In this document: piece after piece, positions 1 to 8,602 of the stretch
How positions within the stretch are numbered: position 1 is the stretch's first letter
Layout: the number at the start of each line of letters is the position of its first letter
DNA from: Pseudoprimorskyibacter sp.
GTDB lineage: Bacteria > Pseudomonadota > Alphaproteobacteria > Rhodobacterales > Rhodobacteraceae
Assembly: GCA_029251265.1 (NCBI GenBank)
Contig: JAQXDR010000179.1
Span: 1-49,494, forward strand
DNA: 49,494 nucleotides
Direction: 5' to 3'
Translations under genes and position numbers: made by a program
Notes under the pieces: generated by a model
The model's database searches: none
What the model was told of the DNA's origin: nothing
Seen by the model: the letters and a program-made list of their open reading frames with translations, nothing else

Positions 1-74
1 CACCACTGGTTCGCTCAGTAAGCGAAAAGGCCTCGGCTAGAACCTGCCTTGTTTAGTCATGTTTCTGATTGGAA

Positions 75-151
75 TGGTCGGGACGGCAAGATTCGAACTT
101 GCGACCTACGGTACCCAAAACCGTCGCGCTACCAGGCTGCGCTACGCCCCG
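75..151 (-). tRNA. tRNA-Pro (anticodon TGG)
   Basis: Read on the minus strand the gene starts CGGGGCG and ends with a matching acceptor strand (one G-U pair), discriminator A and an encoded CCA (75-77). A 5-bp anticodon stem, ACGGT/ACCGT, encloses the loop TTTGGGT, so the anticodon is TGG and the tRNA decodes proline. The T arm carries the usual GTTCGAATC-like loop. It lies 46 bp downstream of the DUF192 gene on the same strand. A 6-bp inverted repeat (ttcgct/agcgaa) just beyond its 3' end, near position 10-26, has no T-run and is not a clear terminator. Confidence 0.96.
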
Positions 152-197
152 ACTGACGCGGGTTTAACTGCCCATTTCGGATTTGAAAAGCGGATTC

Positions 198-668
198 TTA
201 CATACAGGGCCAAACGGATCCAATCATCGATGGATGTCGCATCTGCGTTCCGGGTCCGATACCCAAAAGGTTTGACATTCCTGCATTTATTTCAAGGACA
301 TACTGGATATTCTGACCGCCAAAAATAGTCGTTTTATCTTTTGGCTTGGCGCGGGAATGGACTTTTTGAACAATCCCCTGTCCGTCCACAAAAATCATAT
401 CAAGCGCGATTAATGTATTTTTCATCCAAAAACCGACAGTCTGTTCGGAATCGTAGACAAACAACATGCCCGAAAAACGTGGAAGCGACTCAACGAACAT
501 CAGCCCCTTCGCCCGCGTTGCGGGCGTGTCGACAACATCGACCTTGAACTGGGCTTGCCCCCACGTTCCACGCAGATCTACTCTGTCAAACTTACAACCT
601 GCGTGCCCCGCCCCTGCCATCAAACATAGCAGAAGGGACAGGATTAATGCTCGACTGCAGATTCCCAA
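198..668 (-). CDS. DUF192 family secreted protein
   Basis: A 156-residue protein with a probable signal peptide (hydrophobic residues 7-20 ending in AGHA-G) followed by a DUF192 (COG1430) domain. Family marks visible here are the RAKGLMF segment, the GMLFVYD strand, the GFWMKNTLIALDMIFVD core and a late VLEINAG strand. The function of DUF192 is unknown; the family consists of small export-directed beta proteins. The start codon lies inside the end of the upstream cold-shock gene (25-bp overlap), so the two are probably co-transcribed and translationally coupled, a pairing I associate with Rhodobacteraceae. The signal peptide supports the chosen start. Confidence 0.88.
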   Translation of the reverse strand: MGICSRALILSLLLCLMAGAGHAGCKFDRVDLRGTWGQAQFKVDVVDTPATRAKGLMFVESLPRFSGMLFVYDSEQTVGFWMKNTLIALDMIFVDGQGIVQKVHSRAKPKDKTTIFGGQNIQYVLEINAGMSNLLGIGPGTQMRHPSMIGSVWPCM

Positions 669-1171
669 GGTTTTACATCCGTTGCCATCAATCCACGTTT
701 TCCTGAAACAGTCCGCAACGCCAATGCTTCACCGGGTTGCAGATCCGTTAGGCCCGACCGGCGCAACACCTCTATGTGTAAGAACACGTCAGCACTGTTT
801 CCAAATAGGTTGGCAAAACCAAAGCCTTTGGCCTGATCAAACCACTTTACCCGTGCAGGCTGTAACGCAGACAGCACTCCGTCGACCTGCGACGGATCGC
901 CGACCTCAACCAGAGGCGTGGATGATATGGTTTCATCTGCCGTGATTTCGAGCACTTCAACAGCCTGTACACCCCGTGCGGTGCTCTGTGCCATCAAAAC
1001 GATGTGCACTGTATCAGAGATTGAGGATTGTCCAAAATTACGCAAGACATTGGCGTGCAGCAGGATATCCGGCCCACCTGTTTCGGCCACAACAAATCCG
1101 AAACCCTTTACAGGATCGAACCACTTGACCCGTCCGACAACGCGTATTGGAGGATTTTCACTATTATCCAC
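644..1171 (-). CDS. Cold-shock protein with two cold-shock domains
   Basis: A 175-residue protein with two cold-shock (OB-fold) domains. The first, about residues 10-55, carries GRVKWFDPVKGFGFV; the second, about residues 108-150, carries ARVKWFDQAKGFGFA. Each holds the RNP1-type KGFGF motif for single-stranded nucleic-acid binding. Single-domain CspA proteins are about 70 residues; the double form is common in alphaproteobacteria and is thought to act as an RNA chaperone. The start is GTG, with an AGG-containing purine stretch 13 bases upstream, so the exact start is less sure than the gene. It lies downstream of pdxH on the same strand, with 116 bp between them containing a perfect inverted repeat. 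Confidence 0.93.
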   Translation of the reverse strand: MDNSENPPIRVVGRVKWFDPVKGFGFVVAETGGPDILLHANVLRNFGQSSISDTVHIVLMAQSTARGVQAVEVLEITADETISSTPLVEVGDPSQVDGVLSALQPARVKWFDQAKGFGFANLFGNSADVFLHIEVLRRSGLTDLQPGEALALRTVSGKRGLMATDVKPWESAVEH

Positions 1172-1252
1172 TGATATTTCTTACCTGATGTTTCAACTTG
1201 GATGTGGTGTGTTGTTACAAATGCCGCTACGGTCGTGATCTTTGTCGTACAT

Positions 1253-1270
1253 TTGACAAGTGGTTGTCAA
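1253..1270. promoter_or_regulatory. Inverted repeat upstream of the cold-shock gene (candidate operator)
   Basis: TTGACAA (1253-1259) and TTGTCAA (1264-1270) form a perfect 7-bp inverted repeat with a 4-base spacer, in the pdxH/cold-shock intergenic region about 80 bp upstream of the cold-shock start. Read toward the cold-shock gene it includes a TTGACA hexamer, but no good -10 box lies 16-18 bases further on. It could be a dimeric repressor site or a small hairpin after pdxH. Confidence 0.4.
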
Positions 1271-1287
1271 CAAGCACTAATTTTGCC

Positions 1288-1938
1288 TTACGGTGACAGC
1301 CTTGATACCGACCATTCTGACCCGTCTTTACAGACAACCCATTTAAACCGATCATGTAACCGGAACGTTCCATCGGCCCAAAACTCAATCTCCACAGGAG
1401 TAAGCCTGTACCCACCCCAAAAAGGTGGGCGTTCGGGAGACGTACCGTGGCGCGCTGTTTGTTTAACAACTTCGGCAGCCAGCACACTGCGCGATGCCAG
1501 TGGGCGCGACTGCCATGAAGCCCATGCTCCAAGCCGACTTTGCAGGGACCGCGATTCGTAATACGCGTCCGCTATTGGCCCATCTTCCTTTTCGATCCGC
1601 CCACGAACACGAATCTGACGGCCCAATGATTTCCAATGCAGGACAAACGCCGCCTTACCAGCTTTATCAAGCTCTTGCGCTTTGGCACTGCCGTAGTTCG
1701 TATAAAACACAAATGCAGATGCCTCGATGTCTTTCAACAGAACCATGCGCACGTTTGGCAATCCTTCCGAATCCACGGTTGCCAATGCAATCGCGTTGGG
1801 GTCGTTTGGCTCGCTGGTTTCCGCCTCGGCAAGCCAACGTCGCGCAATCACAAACGGATTATCTCCGGCAAAAATGCCCGAACGATCTGACCCGTCAACC
1901 AGTTTGGTCGGGGTCTTTGGTGGATTTGCTTGCGTCAT
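1288..1938 (-). CDS. pdxH: Pyridoxamine 5'-phosphate oxidase
   Basis: FMN-dependent oxidase that converts pyridoxine or pyridoxamine 5'-phosphate to pyridoxal 5'-phosphate, the last step of vitamin B6 cofactor synthesis and salvage in the cytoplasm. The 216-residue product has the family landmarks: [22 protein letters not shown] (FMN/phosphate-binding strand), [31 protein letters not shown], and the C-terminal [17 protein letters not shown] plus HDRF. The start at 1938 was chosen because AAGGAG lies at ideal distance; a longer reading to 1983 has no such site. It diverges from fabI across 187 bp. Confidence 0.97.
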   Translation of the reverse strand: MTQANPPKTPTKLVDGSDRSGIFAGDNPFVIARRWLAEAETSEPNDPNAIALATVDSEGLPNVRMVLLKDIEASAFVFYTNYGSAKAQELDKAGKAAFVLHWKSLGRQIRVRGRIEKEDGPIADAYYESRSLQSRLGAWASWQSRPLASRSVLAAEVVKQTARHGTSPERPPFWGGYRLTPVEIEFWADGTFRLHDRFKWVVCKDGSEWSVSRLSP

Positions 1939-2125
1939 ATCCGGGCTCCTTATCTGACAATGCTCAAGATGGGGCAGGAACACGGGTTCGGCAACACCAA
2001 GGTTGACGCAGTATCGACATCTACATGCCTATTGATTTCCGTTTCTCCAACGGGTTTGCTTGATGGACCGCCTTAAAAGCCCTAAAGCCACTAAGAGCAC
2101 TTAAGCGAACGAAGGAGAAAATGGC

Positions 2126-2932
2126 ATGTCAAATCAGCTAATGTCCGGCAAACGAGGTCTGATTATGGGTTTGGCCAATGACAAGTCCATCGCGTGGGGC
2201 ATTGCAAAAGCCCTCGGTGATGCTGGTGCAGAGCTGGCATTTTCCTACCAAGGTGACGCATTGAAAAAACGTGTAGGTCCATTGGCCGCTCAATTGGGCA
2301 GCGACATTGTCCTGCCATGCGATGTCGGCGACGAGGCCTCGATTGATGCATTGTTCGATGGCCTAAAGGAACAATGGGATAGTCTTGATTTTATTGTTCA
2401 CGCTATCGGCTTTTCGGATAAAAATGAATTGCGTGGCCGGTATGTGGACACAAGCCGCGCTAATTTCACTTTGTCGATGGATATATCGGTATACAGCTTT
2501 ACCGCCGTCATGCAGCGTGCAGAAAAAATGATGACGTCAGGGGGATCTGCGCTGACGTTAACATACTACGGAGCTGAACGCGTTATGCCCCACTACAACG
2601 TCATGGGCGTCGCCAAGGCTGCATTAGAGGCATCAGTGCGTTATCTGGCTGAGGATCTTGGCAAAGACGGTATCCGCGTCAACGCCATCAGTGCCGGACC
2701 GATCAAAACATTGGCAGCGTCCGGAATTGGCGATTTCCGCTATATTATGAAATGGAACGAATATAATTCGCCTTTGCGGCGCAATGTGACGATCGACGAC
2801 GTCGGCGGATCAGCCTTGTATTTGTTGTCTGACCTGGGCTCCGGAGCCACAGGCGAAGTGTTACATGTTGATGCCGGATACCATGTGGTTGGGATGAAGG
2901 CCGTGGACGCCCCCGACATGTCCAAGACGTAA
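2126..2932 (+). CDS. fabI: Enoyl-[acyl-carrier-protein] reductase (NADH)
   Basis: Last reductive step of each fatty-acid elongation cycle (FASII): NADH-dependent reduction of trans-2-enoyl-ACP. The 268-residue length is typical. A short-chain dehydrogenase fold shows a modified glycine-rich NAD site, GLANDKSIAWG (15-25), and the FabI Tyr-x6-Lys pair Y157/K164 in PHYNVMGVAK, with the additional conserved Y147. SAGPIKTLAASGI, the substrate-loop segment, is present. A GAAGGAG ribosome site precedes the start; another ATG five bases upstream is in a different frame. It is divergent from pdxH and followed 133 bp later by gpt. Confidence 0.97.
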   Translation: MSNQLMSGKRGLIMGLANDKSIAWGIAKALGDAGAELAFSYQGDALKKRVGPLAAQLGSDIVLPCDVGDEASIDALFDGLKEQWDSLDFIVHAIGFSDKNELRGRYVDTSRANFTLSMDISVYSFTAVMQRAEKMMTSGGSALTLTYYGAERVMPHYNVMGVAKAALEASVRYLAEDLGKDGIRVNAISAGPIKTLAASGIGDFRYIMKWNEYNSPLRRNVTIDDVGGSALYLLSDLGSGATGEVLHVDAGYHVVGMKAVDAPDMSKT

Positions 2933-2948
2933 CACCAAAACACACCCC

Positions 2949-3001
2949 GGCGGTTCCAAGGCCCTTCATACACGGGATTGACTGCCAAGGTTAGAACCGC
3001 C
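2949..3001 (+). other. Long-range stem-loop between fabI and gpt
   Basis: GGCGGTTC (2949-2956) is perfectly complementary to GAACCGCC (2994-3001), with a small inner CCC/GGG pairing. No T-run follows, so it is not a classical terminator. It could protect the fabI transcript end or lie in the gpt leader. Confidence 0.3.
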
Positions 3002-3065
3002 ACCACAGATTACATATGTTTGACGACGCAATACTGTCGTGCACCAACACTGCCCCGAGGATACC

Positions 3066-3569
3066 ATGACCGACCGCCTACCCCATGAAAAAGGTTTTCA
3101 CGTAAGCTGGGATCAAATCCACCGCGACGCACGCGCCCTTGCCTGGCGATTGCAGGGGCAAGGACCCGACGACGGTGCCTGGCGCGCGGTCGTCGCAATC
3201 ACACGCGGGGGCATGGCGCCGGCGATGATTGTTGCGCGAGAACTGGACATTCGGGTTGTCGACACGATTAGTGTCAAAAGCTACGACCATCAAACCCAGT
3301 CGCAGCCCCGTGTGATAAAGGCTCCAAGGGACGAGATCATAGGCGACGGAACTGGCGTTCTGGTTGTAGACGACCTTGTTGATACCGGCAAAACACTTGA
3401 GGCCGTTCGCGCTTTAATGCCAAAGGCGCATGTCGCGACGGTTTATGCGAAGCCCATGGGCCGTCCTCAGGTCAATACGTTCATCACTGAAGTCAGCCAA
3501 GATACGTGGATTTTTTTCCCGTGGGATATGGCCCTGCAATATGTGAAACCTTATCGTGGTGATGATTGA
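3066..3569 (+). CDS. gpt: Xanthine-guanine phosphoribosyltransferase
   Basis: Purine salvage enzyme that couples guanine or xanthine to PRPP to make GMP or XMP. The 167-residue product has the type I phosphoribosyltransferase PRPP motif [13 protein letters not shown] (98-110), an N-terminal substrate loop ITRGGMAP, and the C-terminal WIFFPWDM strand typical of Gpt. The start at 3066 is preferred over a possible one at 3039 because GAGGA lies five bases upstream and the protein then begins [10 protein letters not shown], as family members do. No clear terminator follows. Confidence 0.95.
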   Translation: MTDRLPHEKGFHVSWDQIHRDARALAWRLQGQGPDDGAWRAVVAITRGGMAPAMIVARELDIRVVDTISVKSYDHQTQSQPRVIKAPRDEIIGDGTGVLVVDDLVDTGKTLEAVRALMPKAHVATVYAKPMGRPQVNTFITEVSQDTWIFFPWDMALQYVKPYRGDD

Positions 3570-4072
3570 CCTATACCGAACGCATTCGACAATTATTAAG
3601 ATAAAGTCGTTTAGCAGGTCGAAAAAAGCCTCGAATACGAAAAGTACGCTCGGCCAGATGATGGTACTTTGGCCGTTTGCTGTGTGATTTCCCGTAAATT
3701 GGTTTTTCTTTAGTGCCAATCCGACCACGTAGAATTCCACAAGCGCAAATCGCCCGAATTTCAAATCATCCCACCGGATTACATCCTATATTCACGCCAG
3801 TAACGACCTGCGTTAACGTGTTGTGTTCGATCATTATGGCCAATGGCTTACGCCGTTTAAATCCACATTCTTCAAACATCACGCGTAAATGATAGATGCA
3901 TGGCCTGGTTTTCTCTCGGTGTCGGACTGATAAAATGCATCAGAAGACGCATTTGTGGAACACCCTACGAGTGCAACTTTGCGCACCTCCTAGAAAATCA
4001 ATTTTGACCGTCATGTACAGGTCGAGTTCCGCGGATCTCATCTCAGCACAGATTCTTTTTCGGAATTTGGAT
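3570..4072. other. Gene-poor stretch after gpt
   Basis: About 500 bp in which I see no convincing gene. Open frames are short, lack ribosome sites and resemble no family I recognise. The stretch borders an insertion-sequence relic and may be older debris. Confidence 0.5.
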
Positions 4073-4319
4073 CTATCGGGCTTTTATGCCGCTCCAAGTG
4101 CTCGTTTCAGCCACCATTTGTTCAAAATTGCTGGAGCTTTTCCAGCCCAGGGCTGAATGGTGGCGATACCGACTGTCATATTCTGTAAGTGTATTCGAAA
4201 ATTGCCATCTCAGCCTAGCGTCTTTTGCCCCAAGGCCTGCACCAGATCAGTTCAGTTTTGATGGTTTTGAAAACCTTCTCGACAGCAGTGTTACCGGAGC
4301 AGCTGCTCTTGCCTGACAA
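4073..4319 (-). pseudogene. IS3-family transposase OrfB relic (C-terminal part, frameshifted)
   Basis: On the minus strand, conceptual translation gives SGKSSCSGNTAVEKVFKTIK then TELIW, matching the conserved IS3 OrfB block normally read as SGKGNCYDNAAVESFFKTIK. After an in-frame TAG and a frameshift it resumes as RYRHHSALGWKSSSNFEQ, the OrfB tail normally read RRRHSALGWKSPxAFE, and ends at 4073-4075. Only the last 80 or so codons survive, interrupted by at least two stops and one frameshift, so it is dead. A second relic with a matching 3' end is at 32849-33000. Confidence 0.8.
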
Positions 4320-4591
4320 CTACGCTTTGGCTTCGTGGTGGCGCCGATCTTTTGTTAGTCGTGCGGGCAATATTGCGACCTAGACCTGACGCGGTTTGAG
4401 GCGGACGGTCACAGTGCTCTCGATAAAGGTGAGGGTGCGGACAAAAGGGAGAACGACATACCTATATTCAAGAGTTGACCTCTTGCCCCCTAAAAGTACC
4501 AAACGCCAGACATTCAAAATGCTGTCGGTGGGGCCGTGCAGACCAACCAAACGGCTTTCCAAACAGCCAATTCGGTTTGAAAGCGATAAAA
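4320..4591. other. Spacer between IS relic and GTPase gene
   Basis: About 270 bp without a recognisable gene. It may contain more degraded transposase sequence upstream of the OrfB relic, but no further motif can be read, and no inverted repeat or target duplication that would mark the element's end is visible. Confidence 0.4.
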
Positions 4592-6079
4592 TCAATCCCG
4601 TAGGACTTGTGCCGCGGCGGCTTTGATACCGCGACCCACGCGCAGTGCCTCTTGGGCCAATCCTTTGTTTTGGGACATGGCTGCCCTACGCAAGCGATTG
4701 CGTTGCACCTGAATGGCGTTCGGGGTTGCCTTTGCGATAGCGGCGCCGAGGGCCTCAATATTCCAGGCAGGTTCACATGCCACAACCAGGATTGGCGCCT
4801 CTCCCAAGGTTGGCAAATCCTGCGTTACGGCCTCTTGCAATTCGGCAAAAAGGGCACGCGCTGGCGCTGGAACGTCATGTTCTGGAAAGGGCCAGTCGCG
4901 CACCAAGCGATCCACTGCCGTCACCACGGCCAGAACTTTAGCAGATCGCCGTTGAGGATCGTCCGTCATACGTATTTGCCATTGTTCCAGAAACCTGTCG
5001 TCCAAATCCCGCCCGGGCCGGTCTGCACGCATCACCCAAAGCACCAGATCCGCCCGCTCAAGATCTGCAAGACAGGCCTTCTGCCGAACATCAGAGCCGT
5101 CTAACCCGGGCATATCCATCAACTCTACAGGGTATCCGTTTAAATCAACACGGTAAGCATGCAAGCCTTGCGTGGTCGTCACTATATCTGTCTCGGTCAT
5201 ATTTCCACTAGACAAAGCATTGACCAACATTGACTTTCCAGAATTTTCTTGACCCGCGATTGCAATTCTGAGCGGACGGTCCGGCGCTATCTCTGCCAGG
5301 GGATCATGGGTATGGGCCAGTTCTGCATCGCTAAATCGCAAGCGCCCCGAATAAAGATCGATTGCGACCTGCGCAATTTCTTCCAGCATCAGCTTTTGCA
5401 GCGCGCGGATGCCTTCATCGGTTAATAGTTTGGTATGGGGTCCTGCAATTTGTCGCTCCATTTCGCGCAGAATTGCAGCCGGTGGATTGAATAGAAATCG
5501 CTGCGCGCGCCAGACCCCTTGTCCGATTGTGGCCGCCTTCTGCAGCCCCTGTCGATTGCGCCACACCCAAATCAAATTTCGCACCGACACCGTATCCGAA
5601 AAGGGCACCAGTCGTCGCATATCATCACGCAGCCGTTCTGAAACCCGATTGATCAGCAACAACGCTTCTGGCAGCGTGAAATCCCACACCCCCTTACCTT
5701 GTTTGCCTGAGTCCGCCGCGACCTGCGCCACAAGCGTTTCAATGACCCGAGGCAAGGCGTCCCAAGCCACGGGTTCAGCCAGCTCGCGCGCAATGATCGC
5801 CTGCGCAGCCACATAGGCCCGGGCTTCAGCGTCACTCCATCCGGGATCAGCTGGTAATGACGTCTGCGACACTGTCTGTGTTTGCAGCCGGCGCTGCAAC
5901 ACCCAACGCGCCATCGCGGCCAAGGCCACCAGCGCCACCGACACCGATGCAAAGACCCACATAAGCCCCAACTGCCACAAATAGACCAGTCCAATGGCAA
6001 AGCCTGCAACGAACGGCAAACACAGTGCCAGCACTGCAAGTAACACCTGCCACCGAAGCAATCTGCTAGACCACCCCAT
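4592..6079 (-). CDS. Membrane-anchored GTPase (Era/dynamin-like P-loop protein)
   Basis: A 495-residue protein. Two membrane segments lie near the N-terminus (about residues 11-35 and 38-60), followed by a helical region and then a GTPase domain: G1 GQENSGKS at 276-283, G3 DMPGLDG at about 322-328, and a G4-like TAVD motif. This is the TrmE-Era-EngA-Septin class, and the layout resembles COG3596/COG3597-type membrane GTPases. No function is known; membrane stress or remodelling are guesses. The start at 6079 overlaps the upstream GTPase gene by 14 bp; a longer reading to 6244 would lie entirely in that gene's frame-shifted shadow. The overlap implies translational coupling of the two GTPases. 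Confidence 0.8.
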   Translation of the reverse strand: MGWSSRLLRWQVLLAVLALCLPFVAGFAIGLVYLWQLGLMWVFASVSVALVALAAMARWVLQRRLQTQTVSQTSLPADPGWSDAEARAYVAAQAIIARELAEPVAWDALPRVIETLVAQVAADSGKQGKGVWDFTLPEALLLINRVSERLRDDMRRLVPFSDTVSVRNLIWVWRNRQGLQKAATIGQGVWRAQRFLFNPPAAILREMERQIAGPHTKLLTDEGIRALQKLMLEEIAQVAIDLYSGRLRFSDAELAHTHDPLAEIAPDRPLRIAIAGQENSGKSMLVNALSSGNMTETDIVTTTQGLHAYRVDLNGYPVELMDMPGLDGSDVRQKACLADLERADLVLWVMRADRPGRDLDDRFLEQWQIRMTDDPQRRSAKVLAVVTAVDRLVRDWPFPEHDVPAPARALFAELQEAVTQDLPTLGEAPILVVACEPAWNIEALGAAIAKATPNAIQVQRNRLRRAAMSQNKGLAQEALRVGRGIKAAAAQVLRD

Positions 6080-7190
6080 CAGAGCCTCGCCGCAACGCTG
6101 ATTGGTATAGACTGCGCAGCTCATCAGGATCAACCGGCACATCCGCTGCGCGGCGGTGCAAGTAAAAACCTGCGCTTCGGCCCAATGCAAAGGTCGACGC
6201 AAAGCTGATCGCGCCTGCGGCTGCCGTCCCAAGGGTTTGGCCATAGGCAGGGATCAGCTTGCCCAACTGTCGCAACGCAAGTCCAGCACCATAGCGCGCA
6301 CCGACCGCCAACCCCAAGGCAGAGCCGAACCCTGCCCCGGTTGCCATGTCCCAGGACACGCTGTAGTGGCGCCCAAGATCGCGCAGCATCAAGGCCTGTG
6401 TTGCGGGAACTGATACAAGCCCCACAATTGGTAATAGATCCGAGCCGCCGGCAACCCGCGCATAACGCAACACCTTTGGACGCACTTGCCGGAAGGCTGA
6501 CCGCTCGGCCTGCATCTGTTGCTCACGTTTAAGGCCCGCAACTGCAACAGGCAGGACATCGGCTAAATGGTCACGCAAACAATCCAGAGCCGGATCGTTG
6601 GTCAGATCTTCAGGTGGCAAAGCCAAGGCCACAACAGGTGTCACTTCATCCAGCGGCAGCTTTTGTCGCAGATGCTCTGCGGCCCGCTTAGCATCACCTG
6701 CATCGATCAAATCACGACCGGTCAAGACCAAGACAACCGGCATATTGGCCAAGTCCCGCAAGGCCGCCACAACCGATGATTGTTCAGGATCATCCAACCT
6801 GCACACCACAAGCACCACATGACTGGATCCTGTTAGGGTATTTAGGTCTTCTGTAGGGTCATAGTGCGCCTCTCCCAAACCGCGTGTGTCCAGGAATCGC
6901 ACAACCGGGGCATCTTGCGGAAAATCAAACATATCAGTTGTACGCGTGCAGGGGCGAAACCCGTTGCCTACCTCTGCCCGACTTTCCCCGGTCAATGCCT
7001 GAACGACAGAAGATTTGCCGGCACCCGTTTTGCCAAGCATCCAGATGACGGGCAGTTCATCAAAGGTTTCGGTCGTTTTGCTCACCCTTGAAATACACCT
7101 TTGGCTTTTACGTGTCGGCGAGGGTCCAAAAATTCCCTCATCCTGAAAAGATAGCGACGACGACGGCCGCTCACAAGGCTGGACGCTCAA
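6066..7190 (-). CDS. P-loop GTPase with C-terminal membrane-associated domain
   Basis: A 374-residue protein with G1 GKTGAGKS (53-60), a G3 DTRGLGE motif and a G4-like TGRD. The C-terminal third is glycine/alanine-rich and hydrophobic (LLPIVGLVSVPATQALML and GAGFGSALGLAVGARYGAGL), typical of GTPases that insert into membranes. It is partner to the downstream membrane GTPase, which it overlaps by 14 bp. The start is TTG, chosen because a GTGAGGA ribosome site precedes it by about seven bases; a GTG at 7085 is possible but its Shine-Dalgarno would abut the codon. It lies 122 bp downstream of the CodA-like gene, so it may be the tail of that operon. Substrate and pathway are unknown. Confidence 0.78.
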   Translation of the reverse strand: MSVQPCERPSSSLSFQDEGIFGPSPTRKSQRCISRVSKTTETFDELPVIWMLGKTGAGKSSVVQALTGESRAEVGNGFRPCTRTTDMFDFPQDAPVVRFLDTRGLGEAHYDPTEDLNTLTGSSHVVLVVCRLDDPEQSSVVAALRDLANMPVVLVLTGRDLIDAGDAKRAAEHLRQKLPLDEVTPVVALALPPEDLTNDPALDCLRDHLADVLPVAVAGLKREQQMQAERSAFRQVRPKVLRYARVAGGSDLLPIVGLVSVPATQALMLRDLGRHYSVSWDMATGAGFGSALGLAVGARYGAGLALRQLGKLIPAYGQTLGTAAAGAISFASTFALGRSAGFYLHRRAADVPVDPDELRSLYQSALRRGSDGVV

Positions 7191-7312
7191 AAGCTGTCCT
7201 CACTCACCAAGAATATCTATGCTCTGGTCAAAGACGGGGTGGCCCACCAGAAACGACAAAACCATTCTAGCGCACTGTATTCCAGCGATTTATTCTTGCC
7301 TAAAACAGACGT

Positions 7313-8602
7313 TCAAGCCGTTCCAACGTGGTGTCGCCGCCTGACAGACGAAGGTCGGTCCGGCAGTGCCAACTGGCTGTCATTGCGACGTTTTTGCGAA
7401 ACAATGTTTCCCTTTGAAATGACAACCAACCGATCGGGTCTCAATCTGATGGCTTCAATGGGATCACCAGCGTCCAGGACAATCAAAGAGGCCAAGGCGC
7501 CCTTGTAGATGCCGAAGTCGGCCTGTTCGATGATCGCGGCATTGTCCACGGTCACCATATCAAAGCAGCGCCGCATATCTTCTGGTGACGACATTTGCGC
7601 CACATGCAATCCCATAAAGGCAACGTCCAACATGTCAGCCGTACCCAGAGAGTACCAAGGATCCCGCACGCAGTCCTGCCCCCAGCCCACACGAATGCCA
7701 GCGGCTTGCATTTCTTTGACACGGGTCAAACCCCTACGTTTGGGGAATGTATCGTGCCGACCCTGCAACATGATGTTGATCAAAGGATTGGGGATCGCAC
7801 TGATTTCAGCCTCTGCGATAAGAGGTATCAGCTTTGAGACGTAGTAATTGTCCATGGAATGCATTGAGGTCAGATGCGACCCCGCAACCCGACCTTGTAA
7901 ACCCAAACGCGTTGTTTCAAATGCAAGGCTTTCAATATGCCGCGAATGCGGGTCATCTGTTTCATCGCAATGCATATCCACCGGAAGGCCGCGGTCCGCA
8001 GCAATTTCGCACAGCATACGAACCGACTGCGCACCTTCGGCCATGGTGCGTTCAAAATGGGGAATGCCGCCCACGACATCGACCCCCATGTCCAACGCCC
8101 GAACTGTGTTCACATGGGCAGTTGGGTCCCGCAACAGACCATCTTGAGGAAACGCAACCAGTTGTAAATCCAGATAGGGACGCACCGTTTCGCGGACATG
8201 GATCATGGCCTCGACACCCTTTAGACTGTCGTCACAGGTATCTACATGCGTACGGATTGCCAGCAGCCCCATGGAGACCGCCCAGTCACAATAGCGCAGC
8301 GCACGATCCACCATCTGATCGAGTGTCGTAATTTGCTTGAGCTCGCCCCAAAGTCCGATCCCTTCGAGCAAGGTTCCCGACGCGTTGATGCGCGGGGTGC
8401 CATAGCTCAGGGTTGCGTCCATATGAAAATGTGGATCGACGAACGGGGGTGATACCAAATCTCCGGTGGCATCGATCACAGTGTGGGCCTCTGCCCCGTT
8501 CAGCTGACCAACGGCCGCAATTCTGTCGCCGATAATGCCAACATCTGCTTGTGATCCGCTTGGAAGCGTTCCGCCTTTTACAAGAATATCAAAGCTTGGC
8601 AT
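7313..8602 (-). CDS. CodA-like cytosine deaminase family amidohydrolase (variant active site)
   Basis: A 429-residue metal-dependent amidohydrolase with close overall resemblance to E. coli cytosine deaminase CodA. Shared features are metal ligands H58/H60 in DPHFHMD, Q153 in AFPQDG, H211 and E214 in DMHCDETDD, H243 in SHLTSMHS, and D310. However, the CodA motif GHDDVFDPW is GQDCVRDPW here: Q309 replaces the His before the metal Asp, and C311 replaces Asp314, which lines the CodA pocket. The enzyme should still hydrolyse a C-N or amidine bond in a cyclic base, but cytosine may not be its substrate. ATGA overlap with the permease gene upstream places it in the BMP-type transporter operon, tying it to an imported heterocycle. 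Confidence 0.88.
   Translation of the reverse strand: MPSFDILVKGGTLPSGSQADVGIIGDRIAAVGQLNGAEAHTVIDATGDLVSPPFVDPHFHMDATLSYGTPRINASGTLLEGIGLWGELKQITTLDQMVDRALRYCDWAVSMGLLAIRTHVDTCDDSLKGVEAMIHVRETVRPYLDLQLVAFPQDGLLRDPTAHVNTVRALDMGVDVVGGIPHFERTMAEGAQSVRMLCEIAADRGLPVDMHCDETDDPHSRHIESLAFETTRLGLQGRVAGSHLTSMHSMDNYYVSKLIPLIAEAEISAIPNPLINIMLQGRHDTFPKRRGLTRVKEMQAAGIRVGWGQDCVRDPWYSLGTADMLDVAFMGLHVAQMSSPEDMRRCFDMVTVDNAAIIEQADFGIYKGALASLIVLDAGDPIEAIRLRPDRLVVISKGNIVSQKRRNDSQLALPDRPSSVRRRHHVGTA

Noticed and set aside
10-26. Hairpin ttcgct/agcgaa beyond the tRNA-Pro 3' end
   Set aside because: No T-run in either direction and a short stem, so not a supported terminator; no attachment-site repeat was found either.
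466-945. Long plus-strand frame over the DUF192 and cold-shock genes
   Set aside because: Shadow of two clear minus-strand genes; no family resemblance.
2026-2125. TTGACG near 2004 as a -35 box for fabI
   Set aside because: No acceptable -10 hexamer lies at 16-18 bases; not enough to call a promoter.
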